Below, piece by piece: positions 12,832 to 22,973 of a stretch of DNA of 64,000 nt (the first letter of the stretch is position 1; each line of letters opens with the position of its first letter). The notes below the pieces were generated by a model, which was given only the letters and a program-made list of their open reading frames with translations, had not been told where the DNA came from and did not search any database. A program made the translations under genes and the position numbers. This DNA comes from Xanthomonas sp. SI (GTDB lineage: Bacteria > Pseudomonadota > Gammaproteobacteria > Xanthomonadales > Xanthomonadaceae), in contig NZ_CP051261.1 in assembly GCF_014236855.1 (NCBI RefSeq), positions 3,038,001 to 3,102,000 on the forward strand, given 5' to 3'.

Positions 12832-14187
12832 TTATTGACCCAACCGGAACGCGGTCAGGTCGCCTTTCGTGTTCTGGACCAGCAGGATGCCATCGGCTAC
12901 CACCGGCTGCGCTACCAGCGCCTTGCGTCCCACTCGCTCGCGTGCGGCGATCTCGCCGTTGTCGAGCTTCAACCAATGCAGATAACCCTTGTAGTCGCCG
13001 ACCACGGCGTAGTCGCCCTGGATCGCCACGCCGGTCAACGAACGCCGCGCCAGCGCCGGCTGCGACCAGGTCGCCGAGCCGGAGGCCTTGTCCAGCGCCC
13101 ACACCGAGCCGGCATTGTCGGCCACCACCACGCTGCCGGAATTGACCGCGACACCGCCGGCGCCGCCATGATCGCGGGTCCACAGCGGACGCCCGCTCGG
13201 GCCTTCCAGCGCCACGGTCTGATTCTTGAAGCTGGTCGCGTACACGGTGGTGCCGTCGAGCACCGGTGCGCCGTCCACGTCGGACATGCGCTCCAGTTCG
13301 GTGCGGCCTTCCGGCACGCCGATGGTCTGCTCCCACAGCACACGCCCGTCCTGCATCGCCAGCGCCGCCAGGGTGCCGTCGTCGTTGCCGATGAACAGCA
13401 CGCCCGGGCCGGCCACCACCGGCGCGTTGCCGCGCACGGTCAGGGTCGGCAGTTCCTGCACATGGAACCAACGCTGCTGCCCGGTGCCCGCATCGAATGC
13501 TGTGACGTGGCCGTCGTTGCTGCGCACGAACACCATGTTCTGCGAGACCACCGGCGCGGCGATCACTTCGTTGGGCACCTTGGCACGCCACTTCTCGGTG
13601 CCGCTGGCGGCGTCGAGCGCGATCACTTCGCCATTCAGGCCACCGACGACGACCAAGCCCTCGCCTACGCCAGGACCGCCGGCGAAGCGCGGCAGCGGAC
13701 GGTTCTTCTCCAGCCGCTTGCGCTCCTTGGCCTGCTGCTTCTCGTTGCGCAGGCGCTGCTTGTAGGCGGCGCGCTCGTCCTTGGACAGGCCCTTGCTGGA
13801 CTCGCCCTCAACCTGGCTCTCCGGCTGCTCCTGCACCTGCGACAGGCGCTCCTTGCGCGCCTTCTTGGCGTCGTATTCCCACAGCGTCTTGCCGGTCTGC
13901 AGGTCCAGCGCGTAGACCGAACCGGAGGCCGCGGCCAGGTACACCTTGCCGTCGGCCACGGCCGGATGCTGGCGCACGCCGATCCGCTTCTCGCCCTTGC
14001 CGGCATCGGTGGACCACAGCTTGACGATCTTCACCGACGGCTTGAAATCGACCAGCTCGGCCGGCTCGGCGGCCTTCTTGGCGGCCGCGTCCTTGCCCGC
14101 GAACCAGCCCTTGACCGTGCTGCAACCGGACAGCGCCAGACCCAGCAGCGCGATGGTCGCGATGCGCTTGAACATGACTACCTTCAT
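12832..14187 (-). CDS. bamB: Outer membrane protein assembly factor BamB (lipoprotein)
   Basis: Beta-propeller lipoprotein of the BAM complex that inserts outer membrane proteins. The lipobox is LALSGC with Cys22, and PQQ-like propeller repeats follow (for example [16 protein letters not shown] and [13 protein letters not shown]). At 451 residues it is longer than the E. coli protein. The extra length is a highly charged Lys/Glu/Arg/Gln segment at about residues 110-165 between the first blades, likely helical. The ATG at 14187 overlaps the yfgM stop by one base (TGATG); the ATG four codons later (14175) also gives a good signal peptide. It lies in the conserved yfgM-bamB-der order. Confidence 0.93.
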   Translation of the reverse strand: MKVVMFKRIATIALLGLALSGCSTVKGWFAGKDAAAKKAAEPAELVDFKPSVKIVKLWSTDAGKGEKRIGVRQHPAVADGKVYLAAASGSVYALDLQTGKTLWEYDAKKARKERLSQVQEQPESQVEGESSKGLSKDERAAYKQRLRNEKQQAKERKRLEKNRPLPRFAGGPGVGEGLVVVGGLNGEVIALDAASGTEKWRAKVPNEVIAAPVVSQNMVFVRSNDGHVTAFDAGTGQQRWFHVQELPTLTVRGNAPVVAGPGVLFIGNDDGTLAALAMQDGRVLWEQTIGVPEGRTELERMSDVDGAPVLDGTTVYATSFKNQTVALEGPSGRPLWTRDHGGAGGVAVNSGSVVVADNAGSVWALDKASGSATWSQPALARRSLTGVAIQGDYAVVGDYKGYLHWLKLDNGEIAARERVGRKALVAQPVVADGILLVQNTKGDLTAFRLGQ

Positions 14188-14825
14188 CAGATCGGCTCCG
14201 CAGGATTCGGCACGGTGCCGCCCGCATCCATCAACTTCGTTTCCAGCAGTCGCCGTTGCGGCGCCGCCACGTCCAGGGTGGTCAACGACTTGGCATACGC
14301 TTCGCGTGCCGCATCGCGCTTGCCCTGCGCGATCAGCGCATCGCCACGGATCTCCAGGCTCTGGTTGTCGTCGGCCGAGGCCAGCAGCTTCAGCGCTTCG
14401 TCGCTCTTGCCGGTCTGGATCAGCAACCGCGCCACGCGCTGGTCGATCAGCAGTTTCAGCTCGCCCTCGGCCTTGAGGCCGCGCAGCGTCGCCAGGGCCT
14501 GGTCGTACTTGTCGTCGTCAGCTTGCGCCTTGGCCAGGCGCAGCGCGGCCAGTTCGGCATAGATGTTGGCCGGGCCCTGCTGCAGCGCCGCCATGTCCTT
14601 GCTGGCCTTGTCCAGTTGCTTGGCCTGGATGCTCTTGAGCACGGCGTCGTAGTGGGAATTGGCCAGCGCCAGATCGTTGGAATGCTGCTTGGTCCACCAC
14701 TGCCAGCCAATGATCGCGCCGATGCCCAGGGCAATGCCGCCGATCAGGCCGGCGCCGTTTTTCCTGAGCCAAGTGCGGACGCGTTCGCTTTGTTCGTGCT
14801 CGTCGAGCAGGTCGTCGATCGCCAT
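14187..14825 (-). CDS. yfgM: YfgM-like tetratricopeptide periplasmic chaperone/ancillary translocon factor
   Basis: A 212-residue protein with a short cytoplasmic N-terminus (MAIDDLLDEHEQSERVRTWL), one membrane anchor at about residues 25-42 (GLIGGIALGIGAIIGWQWW), and a periplasmic helical repeat region (YfgM/TPR_21 family). In E. coli the homologue associates with the SecYEG translocon and PpiD; here that is an inference from family. I chose the start at 14825 because the MAIDDLLDEHEQ opening is typical and the upstream frame is not. It is probably translationally coupled to bamB. Confidence 0.85.
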   Translation of the reverse strand: MAIDDLLDEHEQSERVRTWLRKNGAGLIGGIALGIGAIIGWQWWTKQHSNDLALANSHYDAVLKSIQAKQLDKASKDMAALQQGPANIYAELAALRLAKAQADDDKYDQALATLRGLKAEGELKLLIDQRVARLLIQTGKSDEALKLLASADDNQSLEIRGDALIAQGKRDAAREAYAKSLTTLDVAAPQRRLLETKLMDAGGTVPNPAEPI

Positions 14826-14889
14826 GCGTACTCTCGCCCCGCCGCAACGACGGGACATGGAATGTTGAGATTGAGGAACCGCGCCGCCG

Positions 14890-15753
14890 TCACTCGGACG
14901 CTGGCACCACGGAACCGTCAGAGGATACCGCAAAGCGGGCCACGTTCGCGCGCTTGTACGGAGTCAGATCCACGGTACTACCGGATTGCTGAACCTGGAC
15001 CGCCGACGCATTGCCGAGCACGATGCGGCCCACTTGACCCGGCGCGTAGTCGCGCTTTTCGCCGGCTTTCAGCAGCGCCTTTTCCAGCGGCGTGCCGTCC
15101 GGGGCGATGATCTGCACCCAGCTGTCGCCCTGGAACGACAGGCTCAGGCCGGGCTTTTCCGCCTCGCTGGAGGCGCGCGGCAGCGGCGTCAGCGAGGCGA
15201 TGTACGGCGCCGCAGGCGGCGCGGGGCGATTGCCCGACGCGGCGACCGGGGCCGGGGTGCCGCCGGCGCCGGCCGTCGCGGGCTGCGCGGCGTCGCCCGG
15301 AGTCGCCGGCACCACGTCCAGCGACGCGGTGCTCGGGCCGTCGTCGGCGAAATGGGTGCGGGTGGCGTACCAGACCGGCACTGCCAGTCCGGCGGTGATC
15401 ACCACGTACACCATGCGCCGGGTCGCGCTCTCGAGCATCCGCCGCAGCGGCGGGGTATGCGTATGGCTGATCAGCTCCACCGGCTGCACCGGCGCGATCT
15501 GCGCGCTCTCCAGCAGTGGCCCCAGGTCCACCCCGAGCAGGCGCGCGTAGCTGCGCAGCTGTCCGCGCACGAACACCGGCGCGCCGAGGCTATGCCACTG
15601 CTCCGCTTCCAGCGCGCTGATCACGCGCACCGGCATGCGCAAGCGGCCACCGACCTCGTCGATGCTCAGGCCCGCCGCTTCGCGCGCTTCGCGGAGCTGT
15701 TGCCCGCAACCTTTGGCGCCGTCGAAAGCGTTCGGATTGGAATCACTGATCAC
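14890..15753 (-). CDS. rodZ: RodZ-like helix-turn-helix membrane protein
   Basis: A 287-residue protein with a cytoplasmic Cro/CI-type HTH domain (about 17-78, LREAREAAGLSIDEVGGRLR), a membrane segment at about 113-130 (RMVYVVITAGLAVPVWYA), a Pro/Ala-rich linker and a C-terminal DUF4115 beta domain from about 200 (GLSLSFQGDSWVQIIAPDG). This is the RodZ architecture; RodZ links MreB to the cell wall elongation machinery. It overlaps pilF by four bases (ATGA), and the pilF-rodZ order is common in gammaproteobacteria. Confidence 0.88.
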   Translation of the reverse strand: MISDSNPNAFDGAKGCGQQLREAREAAGLSIDEVGGRLRMPVRVISALEAEQWHSLGAPVFVRGQLRSYARLLGVDLGPLLESAQIAPVQPVELISHTHTPPLRRMLESATRRMVYVVITAGLAVPVWYATRTHFADDGPSTASLDVVPATPGDAAQPATAGAGGTPAPVAASGNRPAPPAAPYIASLTPLPRASSEAEKPGLSLSFQGDSWVQIIAPDGTPLEKALLKAGEKRDYAPGQVGRIVLGNASAVQVQQSGSTVDLTPYKRANVARFAVSSDGSVVPASE

Positions 15754-16568
15754 AATGCACTAGCCCCGGGAGTCGTGGTCGCGGCATCGGGAAACTCCTT
15801 GCGCAACCGCTGTTGGTAACGGCCGGCAGCAGCCATGTCGCCCAGCCCTTGTTCAATCTGAATAGCAAGTTGTAACACGGATACCGTGGCCGGCGCAGCC
15901 GCCAGACGCCGTTCCGAGAAGGCCCGCGCCTCGAAAAAGCGCGCCTGCGCCGCTTCGTCGCGCGCCATCGCTTCCAGCGCGTAGGCATTGCCCGGCTCCA
16001 GCGCCAGCGCCTTGCGCAGGTCGCGTACGCCGCGCTCGCGCTGGCCGATCTGCAACGCGCAACCGCCGGCATTGGCCAGGGCCGACGCCGGCGTGGCGTA
16101 GCCCGGCGCTTGCAGCGCGCGATCGAACCACTGCAGCGCGTCGGCGGCGGCACCGTTCGCGCACAGCCAGGCGCCGTAGTTGTTCAAGGACTCGCCGCGG
16201 TTCGGCGCCAGTTCGGCGGCCTTGCGGTAATGCTCGCCGGCCGTGGCCGTATCGCCACGGCGGCCAGCGGCCACCGCCAGCAGCGTGTGCGCCTGCACCG
16301 AATCCGGAGCAAGCGCCAGCGCCTTGCGCGCATGTTCCTCGGCGCCGGCAAGATCGCCGCCGCTGAGCCGGTTGCCGGCCAGGCCAAGTTGTTCCTGCAG
16401 CGCGTAGCGCGCCTTGACCTCGCCGCTGTCGCGGAAGTCGTATTCCGGTGCCACCTGCTCGACGTTGCGCAGCTTGCCCGGCGTGGTGCCGTGCCCGGCG
16501 CACGCCGACAACGCCAGCAGTGCCGCAGCCAACGCAACGATGGAAAGAAAATGCTTAGGCCGCGGCAT
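15750..16568 (-). CDS. pilF: Type IV pilus biogenesis/stability lipoprotein PilF (PilW), TPR protein
   Basis: Outer membrane lipoprotein (pilotin) needed for PilQ secretin multimerisation. The 272 residues start with a lipoprotein signal (LLALSAC, lipid Cys23) followed by tetratricopeptide repeats such as [31 protein letters not shown] and [20 protein letters not shown]. The length suits PilF. It overlaps the end of rlmN by 14 bases and the start of rodZ by 4, so rlmN, pilF and rodZ are probably cotranscribed. Confidence 0.9.
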   Translation of the reverse strand: MPRPKHFLSIVALAAALLALSACAGHGTTPGKLRNVEQVAPEYDFRDSGEVKARYALQEQLGLAGNRLSGGDLAGAEEHARKALALAPDSVQAHTLLAVAAGRRGDTATAGEHYRKAAELAPNRGESLNNYGAWLCANGAAADALQWFDRALQAPGYATPASALANAGGCALQIGQRERGVRDLRKALALEPGNAYALEAMARDEAAQARFFEARAFSERRLAAAPATVSVLQLAIQIEQGLGDMAAAGRYQQRLRKEFPDAATTTPGASAL

Positions 16569-17760
16569 CCCGGTCCGCCTGGGTCTGCAACTGGCGCTGG
16601 AAGTCGGCCTGGCGCCGGGTGCGATCCAGCACCTGCCCCTTGAGCTGGCCGCAGGCCGCGTCGATGTCGTCGCCGCGCGTGCGCCGCACCATGGTCAGCA
16701 CTTGCGCATCGAGCAGAATCTTCTGGAACGCGCGGATTTCCGTTTCGCCGGAGCGCTCGTAGCGCGTGCCCGGGAACGGATTGAACGGGATCAGATTGAC
16801 CTTGCCGGCGTTCGAGGCCTGCACCGCGTTGTCGAACTGGCGCATCAGCCGCGCCAGCTGCCGCGCATGTTCGGGCTGGTCGTTGATGCCCTTCATCAGC
16901 GTGTATTCGAAGGTCACCGACTCGCGGCGCTTGTTGGCGCGCAGGTAGCGCGCGCACGCGGCCATCAGCTCGGCGACCGGGTATTTCTTGTTCAGCGGCA
17001 CCAGCGTCTCGCGCAGCGCGTCGTCGGCCGCATGCAGCGAGACCGCCAGCGACACGTCGCTCTCGGTGGACAGGCGATCGATCATCGGCACCAGGCCGGA
17101 GGTCGACAGCGTGACCCGCTTGTTGGCCAGGCCGTAGCCCAGGTCGTCGCGCATCACGCTCATCGCGCGCACGACGTTGTCGAAATTCATCAGCGGCTCG
17201 CCCATGCCCATCATCACCACATTGGTGAGACGGCGCTGCTGGTGCGGCACGTTGCCCAGGTGCCGCGCCGCCACCCACACCTGGCCGATGATCTCGGCGG
17301 TGGACAGGTTGCGGTTGAAGCCCTGGGTGGCAGTGGAGCAGAACGTGCAATTGAGCGCGCAGCCGACCTGCGAGGACACGCACAGCGTGCCGCGGCTCTT
17401 GTCGGGGATGTACACGGTCTCGATCGCGTTCTTGCCGTCGGTGCCCATGGCCAGCAGCCACTTGTGGGTGCCGTCGGTGGAAGGCTTGTCGAACACGATG
17501 TTGGGGACGACGACCTCGGCATGCTGCTGCAGCTTGGCGCGCAGCGCCTTGCCGAGGTCGGTCATCAGGTCGAAGTCGGTGACGTAGCGATGGTGAATCC
17601 ACTTCATCACCTGGTGGGCGCGGTAGCGCGCTTCGCCGAGCGTGTCGGCGAAGAAACGCTCCAGGCCCTCGCGATCGAGGTCGAGCAGATTCTGCTTGGT
17701 CGCGCCGCCGGTCCGGATCGGATCGGCGAGCGCCAACGGAGTGTGGACGACCTCGTTCAC
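16555..17760 (-). CDS. rlmN: 23S rRNA A2503 / tRNA A37 C2-methyltransferase RlmN
   Basis: Radical SAM enzyme that methylates C2 of A2503 in 23S rRNA and A37 of some tRNAs. The 401 residues contain the iron-sulfur cluster motif CALNCTFC (Cys134, Cys138, Cys141), preceded by [10 protein letters not shown]. The [12 protein letters not shown]-adenosylmethionine region follows, and the catalytic C-terminal cysteine is probably Cys370 in [10 protein letters not shown]. The start at 17760 gives a normal-length N-terminal accessory domain. The ndk stop lies nine bases upstream on the same strand. Confidence 0.96.
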   Translation of the reverse strand: MNEVVHTPLALADPIRTGGATKQNLLDLDREGLERFFADTLGEARYRAHQVMKWIHHRYVTDFDLMTDLGKALRAKLQQHAEVVVPNIVFDKPSTDGTHKWLLAMGTDGKNAIETVYIPDKSRGTLCVSSQVGCALNCTFCSTATQGFNRNLSTAEIIGQVWVAARHLGNVPHQQRRLTNVVMMGMGEPLMNFDNVVRAMSVMRDDLGYGLANKRVTLSTSGLVPMIDRLSTESDVSLAVSLHAADDALRETLVPLNKKYPVAELMAACARYLRANKRRESVTFEYTLMKGINDQPEHARQLARLMRQFDNAVQASNAGKVNLIPFNPFPGTRYERSGETEIRAFQKILLDAQVLTMVRRTRGDDIDAACGQLKGQVLDRTRRQADFQRQLQTQADRDAAA

Positions 17761-17769
17761 GATGACCTC

Positions 17770-18195
17770 TTAGCGCGAAACCACTTCGGTGGCGGCGAAG
17801 AAATACGCCACTTCGTTGGCGGCGTTCTCGACCGAGTCGGAACCGTGCGCGGCGTTGGCGTCGATCGAGTCGGCGAAATCGGCGCGGATGGTGCCCGGCG
17901 CGGCGTCCTTCGGGTTGGTGGCGCCGAGCAGGTCGCGGTGCGCGGCCACGGCGTTCTCGCCTTCCAGCGCCTGGATCATCACCGGGCCGGAGATCATGAA
18001 CTCGACCAGCGCGTTGAAGAACGGACGCTCGCGGTGCACGGCGTAGAAGCCCTCGGCCTCGCGGCGCGACAGCTGCTTGTACTTGGCGGCCACGACCTTC
18101 AGGCCGGCCTTCTCGAAACGCGAATAGATCTCGCCGATGACGTTCTTGGCGACGGCATCGGGCTTGATGATGGACAGGGTGCGCTCCAGCGCCAT
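17770..18195 (-). CDS. ndk: Nucleoside diphosphate kinase
   Basis: Transfers the gamma phosphate from ATP to NDPs through a phosphohistidine. The 141-residue product has the complete family sequence, with the active-site region [15 protein letters not shown] (His117) and the N-terminal [15 protein letters not shown]. Ndk next to rlmN and pilF is a widespread gammaproteobacterial order. Its leader contains a strong intrinsic-terminator-like structure at 18249-18273, described separately. Confidence 0.98.
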   Translation of the reverse strand: MALERTLSIIKPDAVAKNVIGEIYSRFEKAGLKVVAAKYKQLSRREAEGFYAVHRERPFFNALVEFMISGPVMIQALEGENAVAAHRDLLGATNPKDAAPGTIRADFADSIDANAAHGSDSVENAANEVAYFFAATEVVSR

Positions 18196-18248
18196 GGGAA
18201 TTTCTCCGTTGGGCGGGCCACTAGACTAGATGGCCCGAGGTTAGCATG

Positions 18249-18315
18249 AAAAAAACCCGCGTCAAAACGCGGGCTTAGCCAGAATTGCGATGGACAATTC
18301 TATCCAATCGCAGCG
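18249..18315 (-). ncRNA. Candidate small RNA or ndk leader with intrinsic terminator
   Basis: On the minus strand, a perfect 7-bp stem (CCCGCGT-TTTG-ACGCGGG, 18256-18273) is followed by seven T residues (18249-18255), a classical intrinsic terminator. Just upstream in the transcript direction is a second structured segment: AGAATTG/CAATTCT arms at 18281-18287 and 18295-18301, and a GCGATTGGA/TCCATCGC pairing across 18287-18312. No minus-strand gene ends here, so the terminator closes either a short independent RNA starting somewhere in 18315-18400 or an attenuated ndk leader. The 5' end is not defined by the sequence. Confidence 0.45.
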
Positions 18316-18384
18316 GGCTTTGCACGGCCGCCGGCTGAATCATGCTGCATTGCAACATGACGCGCCCGAGCGCCAGGCCTAGAC

Positions 18385-18400
18385 TCAAACAATCGTTTGA
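18385..18400. promoter_or_regulatory. Palindromic operator TCAAAC-N4-GTTTGA (PsrA-type)
   Basis: The sequence TCAAACAATCGTTTGA lies 17 bases before the ATG of the TetR-family gene. The 6-bp arms are perfect, and the core CAAAC-N4-GTTTG fits the motif described for Pseudomonas PsrA. A weak -10-like TAGACT at 18380-18385 touches the palindrome. It is most likely the autoregulatory site of the downstream regulator. Confidence 0.7.
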
Positions 18401-18417
18401 TTGATTCTGGCGGCCGC

Positions 18418-19050
18418 ATGGCAAAGCAAGCGCACTTCTCGACCAAGGACCGCATCCTCAGCGCGGCCGAGGAACTGTTCGCCCAGCACGGCTTTTCCGG
18501 CACGTCGTTGCGCCAGGTCACCAGCCAGGCCGACGTCAACATCGCCGCGGTGAACTACCACTTCGGCTCCAAGGAAAATCTGGTCAACGAGGTGTTCCGG
18601 CGGCGCATGGACGAGATGACCGCCGCGCGCCTGTCGCAACTGGAAGCCGCGCAACGCCAGCATCCCGGCCAGCTCGGCCCGGTGCTGGCGGCGTTCGTGG
18701 AGCCGGCACTGGCGATGGCCCAGGACCGTCAGAGCGGCGGCGCCTTCGTGCGCGTGATCGCCCGTGCCTATGCCGAGAAGAACGACAGCCTGCGTCAGTT
18801 CCTGTCCGACCACTACGGCCACGTGCTGCGCGAGTTCGGCAAGGCCATCGCCGTCTGCGTGCCCGAGCTGAGCAAGGAAGAACTGTACTGGCGCCTGGAC
18901 TTCCTGGCCGGCGCCCTGACCTATGCCATGGCCGACTTCGGCCTGATCAAGCGCCCCGCCGGCGTCAGCGAAGGCGCGCATCGCGCCCACGCCGCGCGCG
19001 AGCTCATCCGTTTCGCCGAGGCGGGCTTCCTGGCCCGCTCCGCGCCGTAA
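18418..19050 (+). CDS. TetR/AcrR-family regulator, PsrA-like (fatty acid responsive)
   Basis: A 210-residue regulator with an N-terminal TetR helix-turn-helix at about 10-56 (KDRILSAAEELFAQHGF...NIAAVNYHFGSKENLV) and an all-helical ligand domain. The sequence around VNYHFGSKENLVNEVFRRRM resembles Pseudomonas PsrA, which represses fadBA and releases DNA on binding long-chain fatty acids. Directly downstream on the same strand is a beta-oxidation enzyme, and the promoter carries a PsrA-type palindrome. I chose the ATG at 18418 (MAKQAHFSTKDR); an in-frame ATG seven codons upstream overlaps the operator. The name PsrA is an inference from motif and context. Confidence 0.85.
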   Translation: MAKQAHFSTKDRILSAAEELFAQHGFSGTSLRQVTSQADVNIAAVNYHFGSKENLVNEVFRRRMDEMTAARLSQLEAAQRQHPGQLGPVLAAFVEPALAMAQDRQSGGAFVRVIARAYAEKNDSLRQFLSDHYGHVLREFGKAIAVCVPELSKEELYWRLDFLAGALTYAMADFGLIKRPAGVSEGAHRAHAARELIRFAEAGFLARSAP

Positions 19051-19109
19051 TTGCGCAAGAACCGTTCTGTCCATATCCCGCAATCGTTGACCCACAGAGG
19101 CTGATCGCT

Positions 19110-21482
19110 ATGTCCAACCCCCTGCTAGTCCGCCGTGCCGCCGTCCTGGGCGCGGGCGTGATGGGCGCGCAGATCGCTGCGCACCTGACCAACGCCGGCG
19201 TCGACACCGTCCTGTTCGACCTTCCCGCCAAGGACGGCCATCCCGACGGCATCGTGCTCAAGGCCATCGCCAACCTGACCAAGCTGAGCCCCGCCCCGCT
19301 CGCCAGCGCCACGCTGGCCGAGGCGATCACCCCGGCCAACTACGAATCGGGCCTGGAGCAGCTGCGCGGCTGCGACCTGATCATCGAAGCCATCGCCGAG
19401 CGCATGGACTGGAAACAGGACCTGTACAAGAAGATCGCCCCGTTCGTGGCCGATCACGCGGTGCTGGCCTCCAACACCTCCGGCCTGGGCATCAATGCGC
19501 TGTCCGACGTGCTGCCCGAGCAGCTGCGCCACCGCTTCTGCGGCGTGCATTTCTTCAACCCGCCGCGCTACATGCACCTGGCCGAGCTGATCCCGGCCAA
19601 GGGCACCGATGCGGCGGTGCTGGAAGGCCTGGAAGCGTTCCTGGTCACCACCCTGGGCAAGGGCGTGGTCTACGCCAAGGACACCCCGAACTTCATCGGC
19701 AACCGCATCGGCGTGTTCTCGATCCTGTCCACCATCCACCACACCGCGCAGTCCGGCCTGGGCTTCGACGAAGTGGACGCGCTGACCGGCCCGCTGGTCG
19801 GGCGGCCGAAGTCGGCGACCTACCGCACCTCCGACGTGGTCGGCCTTGACACCATGGCCCACGTCATCAAGACCATGGCCGACACCCTGCCCGACGATCC
19901 GTGGCACCAGTACTTCGCCTCGCCGAAGTGGCTGGACGCGCTGATCGCCAAGGGCGCGCTGGGCCAGAAGGTTGGCGCCGGCATCTTCCGCAAGGTCGGC
20001 AAGGACATCGTGGTGCTGGACCTGCAGAAGCAGGACTACCGCCCGGCCGACCGCAGCGCGGCGCCGGAAGTGGTCGAGATCCTGAAGATCAAGAACCCGG
20101 CGGAGAAGTTCGCCAAGCTGCGCGAGAGCCAGCACCCGCAGGCGCAGTTCCTGTGGGCGACGTTCCGCGACCTGTTCCACTACAGCGCCTACCACCTGGC
20201 CGACATCGCCGAAACCGCGCGCGACGTGGACCTGGCGATCCGCTGGGGCTACGGCTGGTCGCTGGGCCCGTTCGAGACCTGGCAGGCCGCCGGCTGGAAG
20301 CAGGTGGCGCAGTGGATCGCCGACGACATCGTGGCCGGCAAGGCCATGTCCAGCGCGCCGCTGCCGGACTGGGTGTTCGACGGCCGCGACGGCGTGCATG
20401 CCGCCGAAGGCAGCTACAGCCCGGCGCGCAACGCCAAGCTGCCGCGCTCGGCGCTGCCGGTGTACCAGCGCCAGCGCTTCCCCGATCCGCTGCTCGGCGA
20501 GAAGTTCGCACCGGGCGAGACCGTGTTCGAAAACGACGGCCTGCGCCTGTGGCACGACGGCGACGACATCGCCGTGGTCAGCTTCAAGACCAAGATGAAC
20601 ACCGTGTCCGACCAGGTGCTGGACGGCCTGCAGGAAGCGGTCGGCCGCGCCGAGAAGGACTTCAAGGGCCTGGTGCTCTGGCAGCACAAGGAACCCTTCT
20701 CCGCCGGTGCCGATCTGGCTGGCGCGCTGGGCCTGCTGCAGGCGGGCAAGGTCGATGCGTTCGAAGCGATGGTCGCCAACTTCCAGGCCACCAGCCAGCG
20801 CATCAAGTACTCGCTGGTGCCGGTGGTCGCGGCAGTGCGCGGCCTGGCCCTGGGCGGCGGCTGCGAATTCCAGATGCACAGCGCCAAGACCGTGGCGGCG
20901 CTGGAGAGCTACATCGGTCTGGTCGAGGCCGGCGTCGGCCTGCTGCCGGCCGGCGGCGGCCTGAAGGAGATCGCGGTGCGCGCCTCGCAGGCGGCCGGTC
21001 CGGGCGGCGACGTGTTCGCCGAACTGAAGAAGACCTTCGAGACCGTGGCGATGGCCAAGGTCTCCACCTCGGCGGTCAACGCCAAGGAACTGGGCCTGCT
21101 GCGCGGCACCGACAAGGTCGTGTTCAACAGCTACGAGGCGCTGTACATCGCCAAGGCCGAAGCGCGCGCGCTGGCCGACAGCGGCTACCGCCCGCCGCTG
21201 CCGGCACGCCGCATCCAGGTCGCCGGCGACGTCGGCATCGCCACCTTCAAGATGCTGCTGGTCAACATGCTGGAAGGCCGCTTCATCAGCGAGTACGACT
21301 ACGAGATCGCCACCCGCATCGCCACCGTGCTGTGCGGCGGCGAAGTCGATCGCGGCGCGCTGGTGGACGAGGAATGGCTGCTCAAGCTCGAGCGCAAGCA
21401 CTTCGTCGAACTGGCACAGCAGGAAAAGACCCAGGCGCGGATTGGGCACATGCTCAAGACGGGTAAGCCGTTGAGGAACTGA
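19110..21482 (+). CDS. 3-hydroxyacyl-CoA dehydrogenase / enoyl-CoA hydratase, FadN type
   Basis: Catalyses the hydration and NAD-dependent oxidation steps of fatty acid beta-oxidation. In this 790-residue protein the dehydrogenase is N-terminal: Rossmann motif VLGAGVMGAQIAAHL at about 12-26, HFFNPPRYMHLAELI near 151, and the 3HCDH C-terminal region to about 420. The crotonase domain is C-terminal, from about 475, with an oxyanion-hole region PFSAGADLAGALG and GLALGGGCEFQMH. This order is the reverse of E. coli FadB and matches Bacillus FadN in layout and length. It starts 59 bases after the PsrA-like gene and precedes the thiolase, so the three probably form a fatty acid degradation unit. Confidence 0.92.
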   Translation: MSNPLLVRRAAVLGAGVMGAQIAAHLTNAGVDTVLFDLPAKDGHPDGIVLKAIANLTKLSPAPLASATLAEAITPANYESGLEQLRGCDLIIEAIAERMDWKQDLYKKIAPFVADHAVLASNTSGLGINALSDVLPEQLRHRFCGVHFFNPPRYMHLAELIPAKGTDAAVLEGLEAFLVTTLGKGVVYAKDTPNFIGNRIGVFSILSTIHHTAQSGLGFDEVDALTGPLVGRPKSATYRTSDVVGLDTMAHVIKTMADTLPDDPWHQYFASPKWLDALIAKGALGQKVGAGIFRKVGKDIVVLDLQKQDYRPADRSAAPEVVEILKIKNPAEKFAKLRESQHPQAQFLWATFRDLFHYSAYHLADIAETARDVDLAIRWGYGWSLGPFETWQAAGWKQVAQWIADDIVAGKAMSSAPLPDWVFDGRDGVHAAEGSYSPARNAKLPRSALPVYQRQRFPDPLLGEKFAPGETVFENDGLRLWHDGDDIAVVSFKTKMNTVSDQVLDGLQEAVGRAEKDFKGLVLWQHKEPFSAGADLAGALGLLQAGKVDAFEAMVANFQATSQRIKYSLVPVVAAVRGLALGGGCEFQMHSAKTVAALESYIGLVEAGVGLLPAGGGLKEIAVRASQAAGPGGDVFAELKKTFETVAMAKVSTSAVNAKELGLLRGTDKVVFNSYEALYIAKAEARALADSGYRPPLPARRIQVAGDVGIATFKMLLVNMLEGRFISEYDYEIATRIATVLCGGEVDRGALVDEEWLLKLERKHFVELAQQEKTQARIGHMLKTGKPLRN

Positions 21483-21629
21483 GATTCGGGATTGGGGATT
21501 GGGGATTCGCAACCGCGGCTCCCTATCCTCCAACGATTCCCTCCAACAATTCATCCGCCGGGCATAAGTACATTCGGGGCACCGGGATTCGCTTTGACGA
21601 ATCCCCAATCCCGAATCCCCAATCCCGGC
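21482..21629. repeat. GGGATT-type inverted repeat pair between fadN-type gene and thiolase
   Basis: A forward run (GATTCGGGATTGGGGATTGG and on, 21482-21510) and an inverted run (ACGAATCCCCAATCCCGAAT and on, 21598-21629) flank about 87 bases of unrelated sequence. This is the third element in the window with this inverted layout. It fills the intergenic space of a likely operon, so it will be present in the transcript. Confidence 0.75.
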
Positions 21630-21643
21630 TTTCGGAGAAAGCC

Positions 21644-22849
<1,206 letters not shown>

Positions 22850-22864
22850 ACGCCTCGCCTAGAC

Positions 22865-22900
22865 CACGAAAAAGGGCAGCCTAGGCTGCCCTTTTTCGTG
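22865..22900. terminator. Bidirectional intrinsic terminator
   Basis: Perfect 17-bp inverted repeat CACGAAAAAGGGCAGCC (22865-22881) and GGCTGCCCTTTTTCGTG (22884-22900), with a run of five A on one side and five T on the other. It lies 16 bases after the thiolase stop and before the convergent galU, and can terminate both. Confidence 0.92.
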
Positions 22901-22973
22901 CGCGGCGGTTTGCGCTGCCGAACCCCGTACGCGACGCGGCGGACCCGCGCGCTCCGGCAGCGTTGCCGCGTTT

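Noticed and set aside
19125-21608. An 827-codon minus-strand frame antisense to the FadN-type gene
   Set aside because: Composition is typical of antisense GC-rich frames; the plus-strand gene has complete catalytic motifs.
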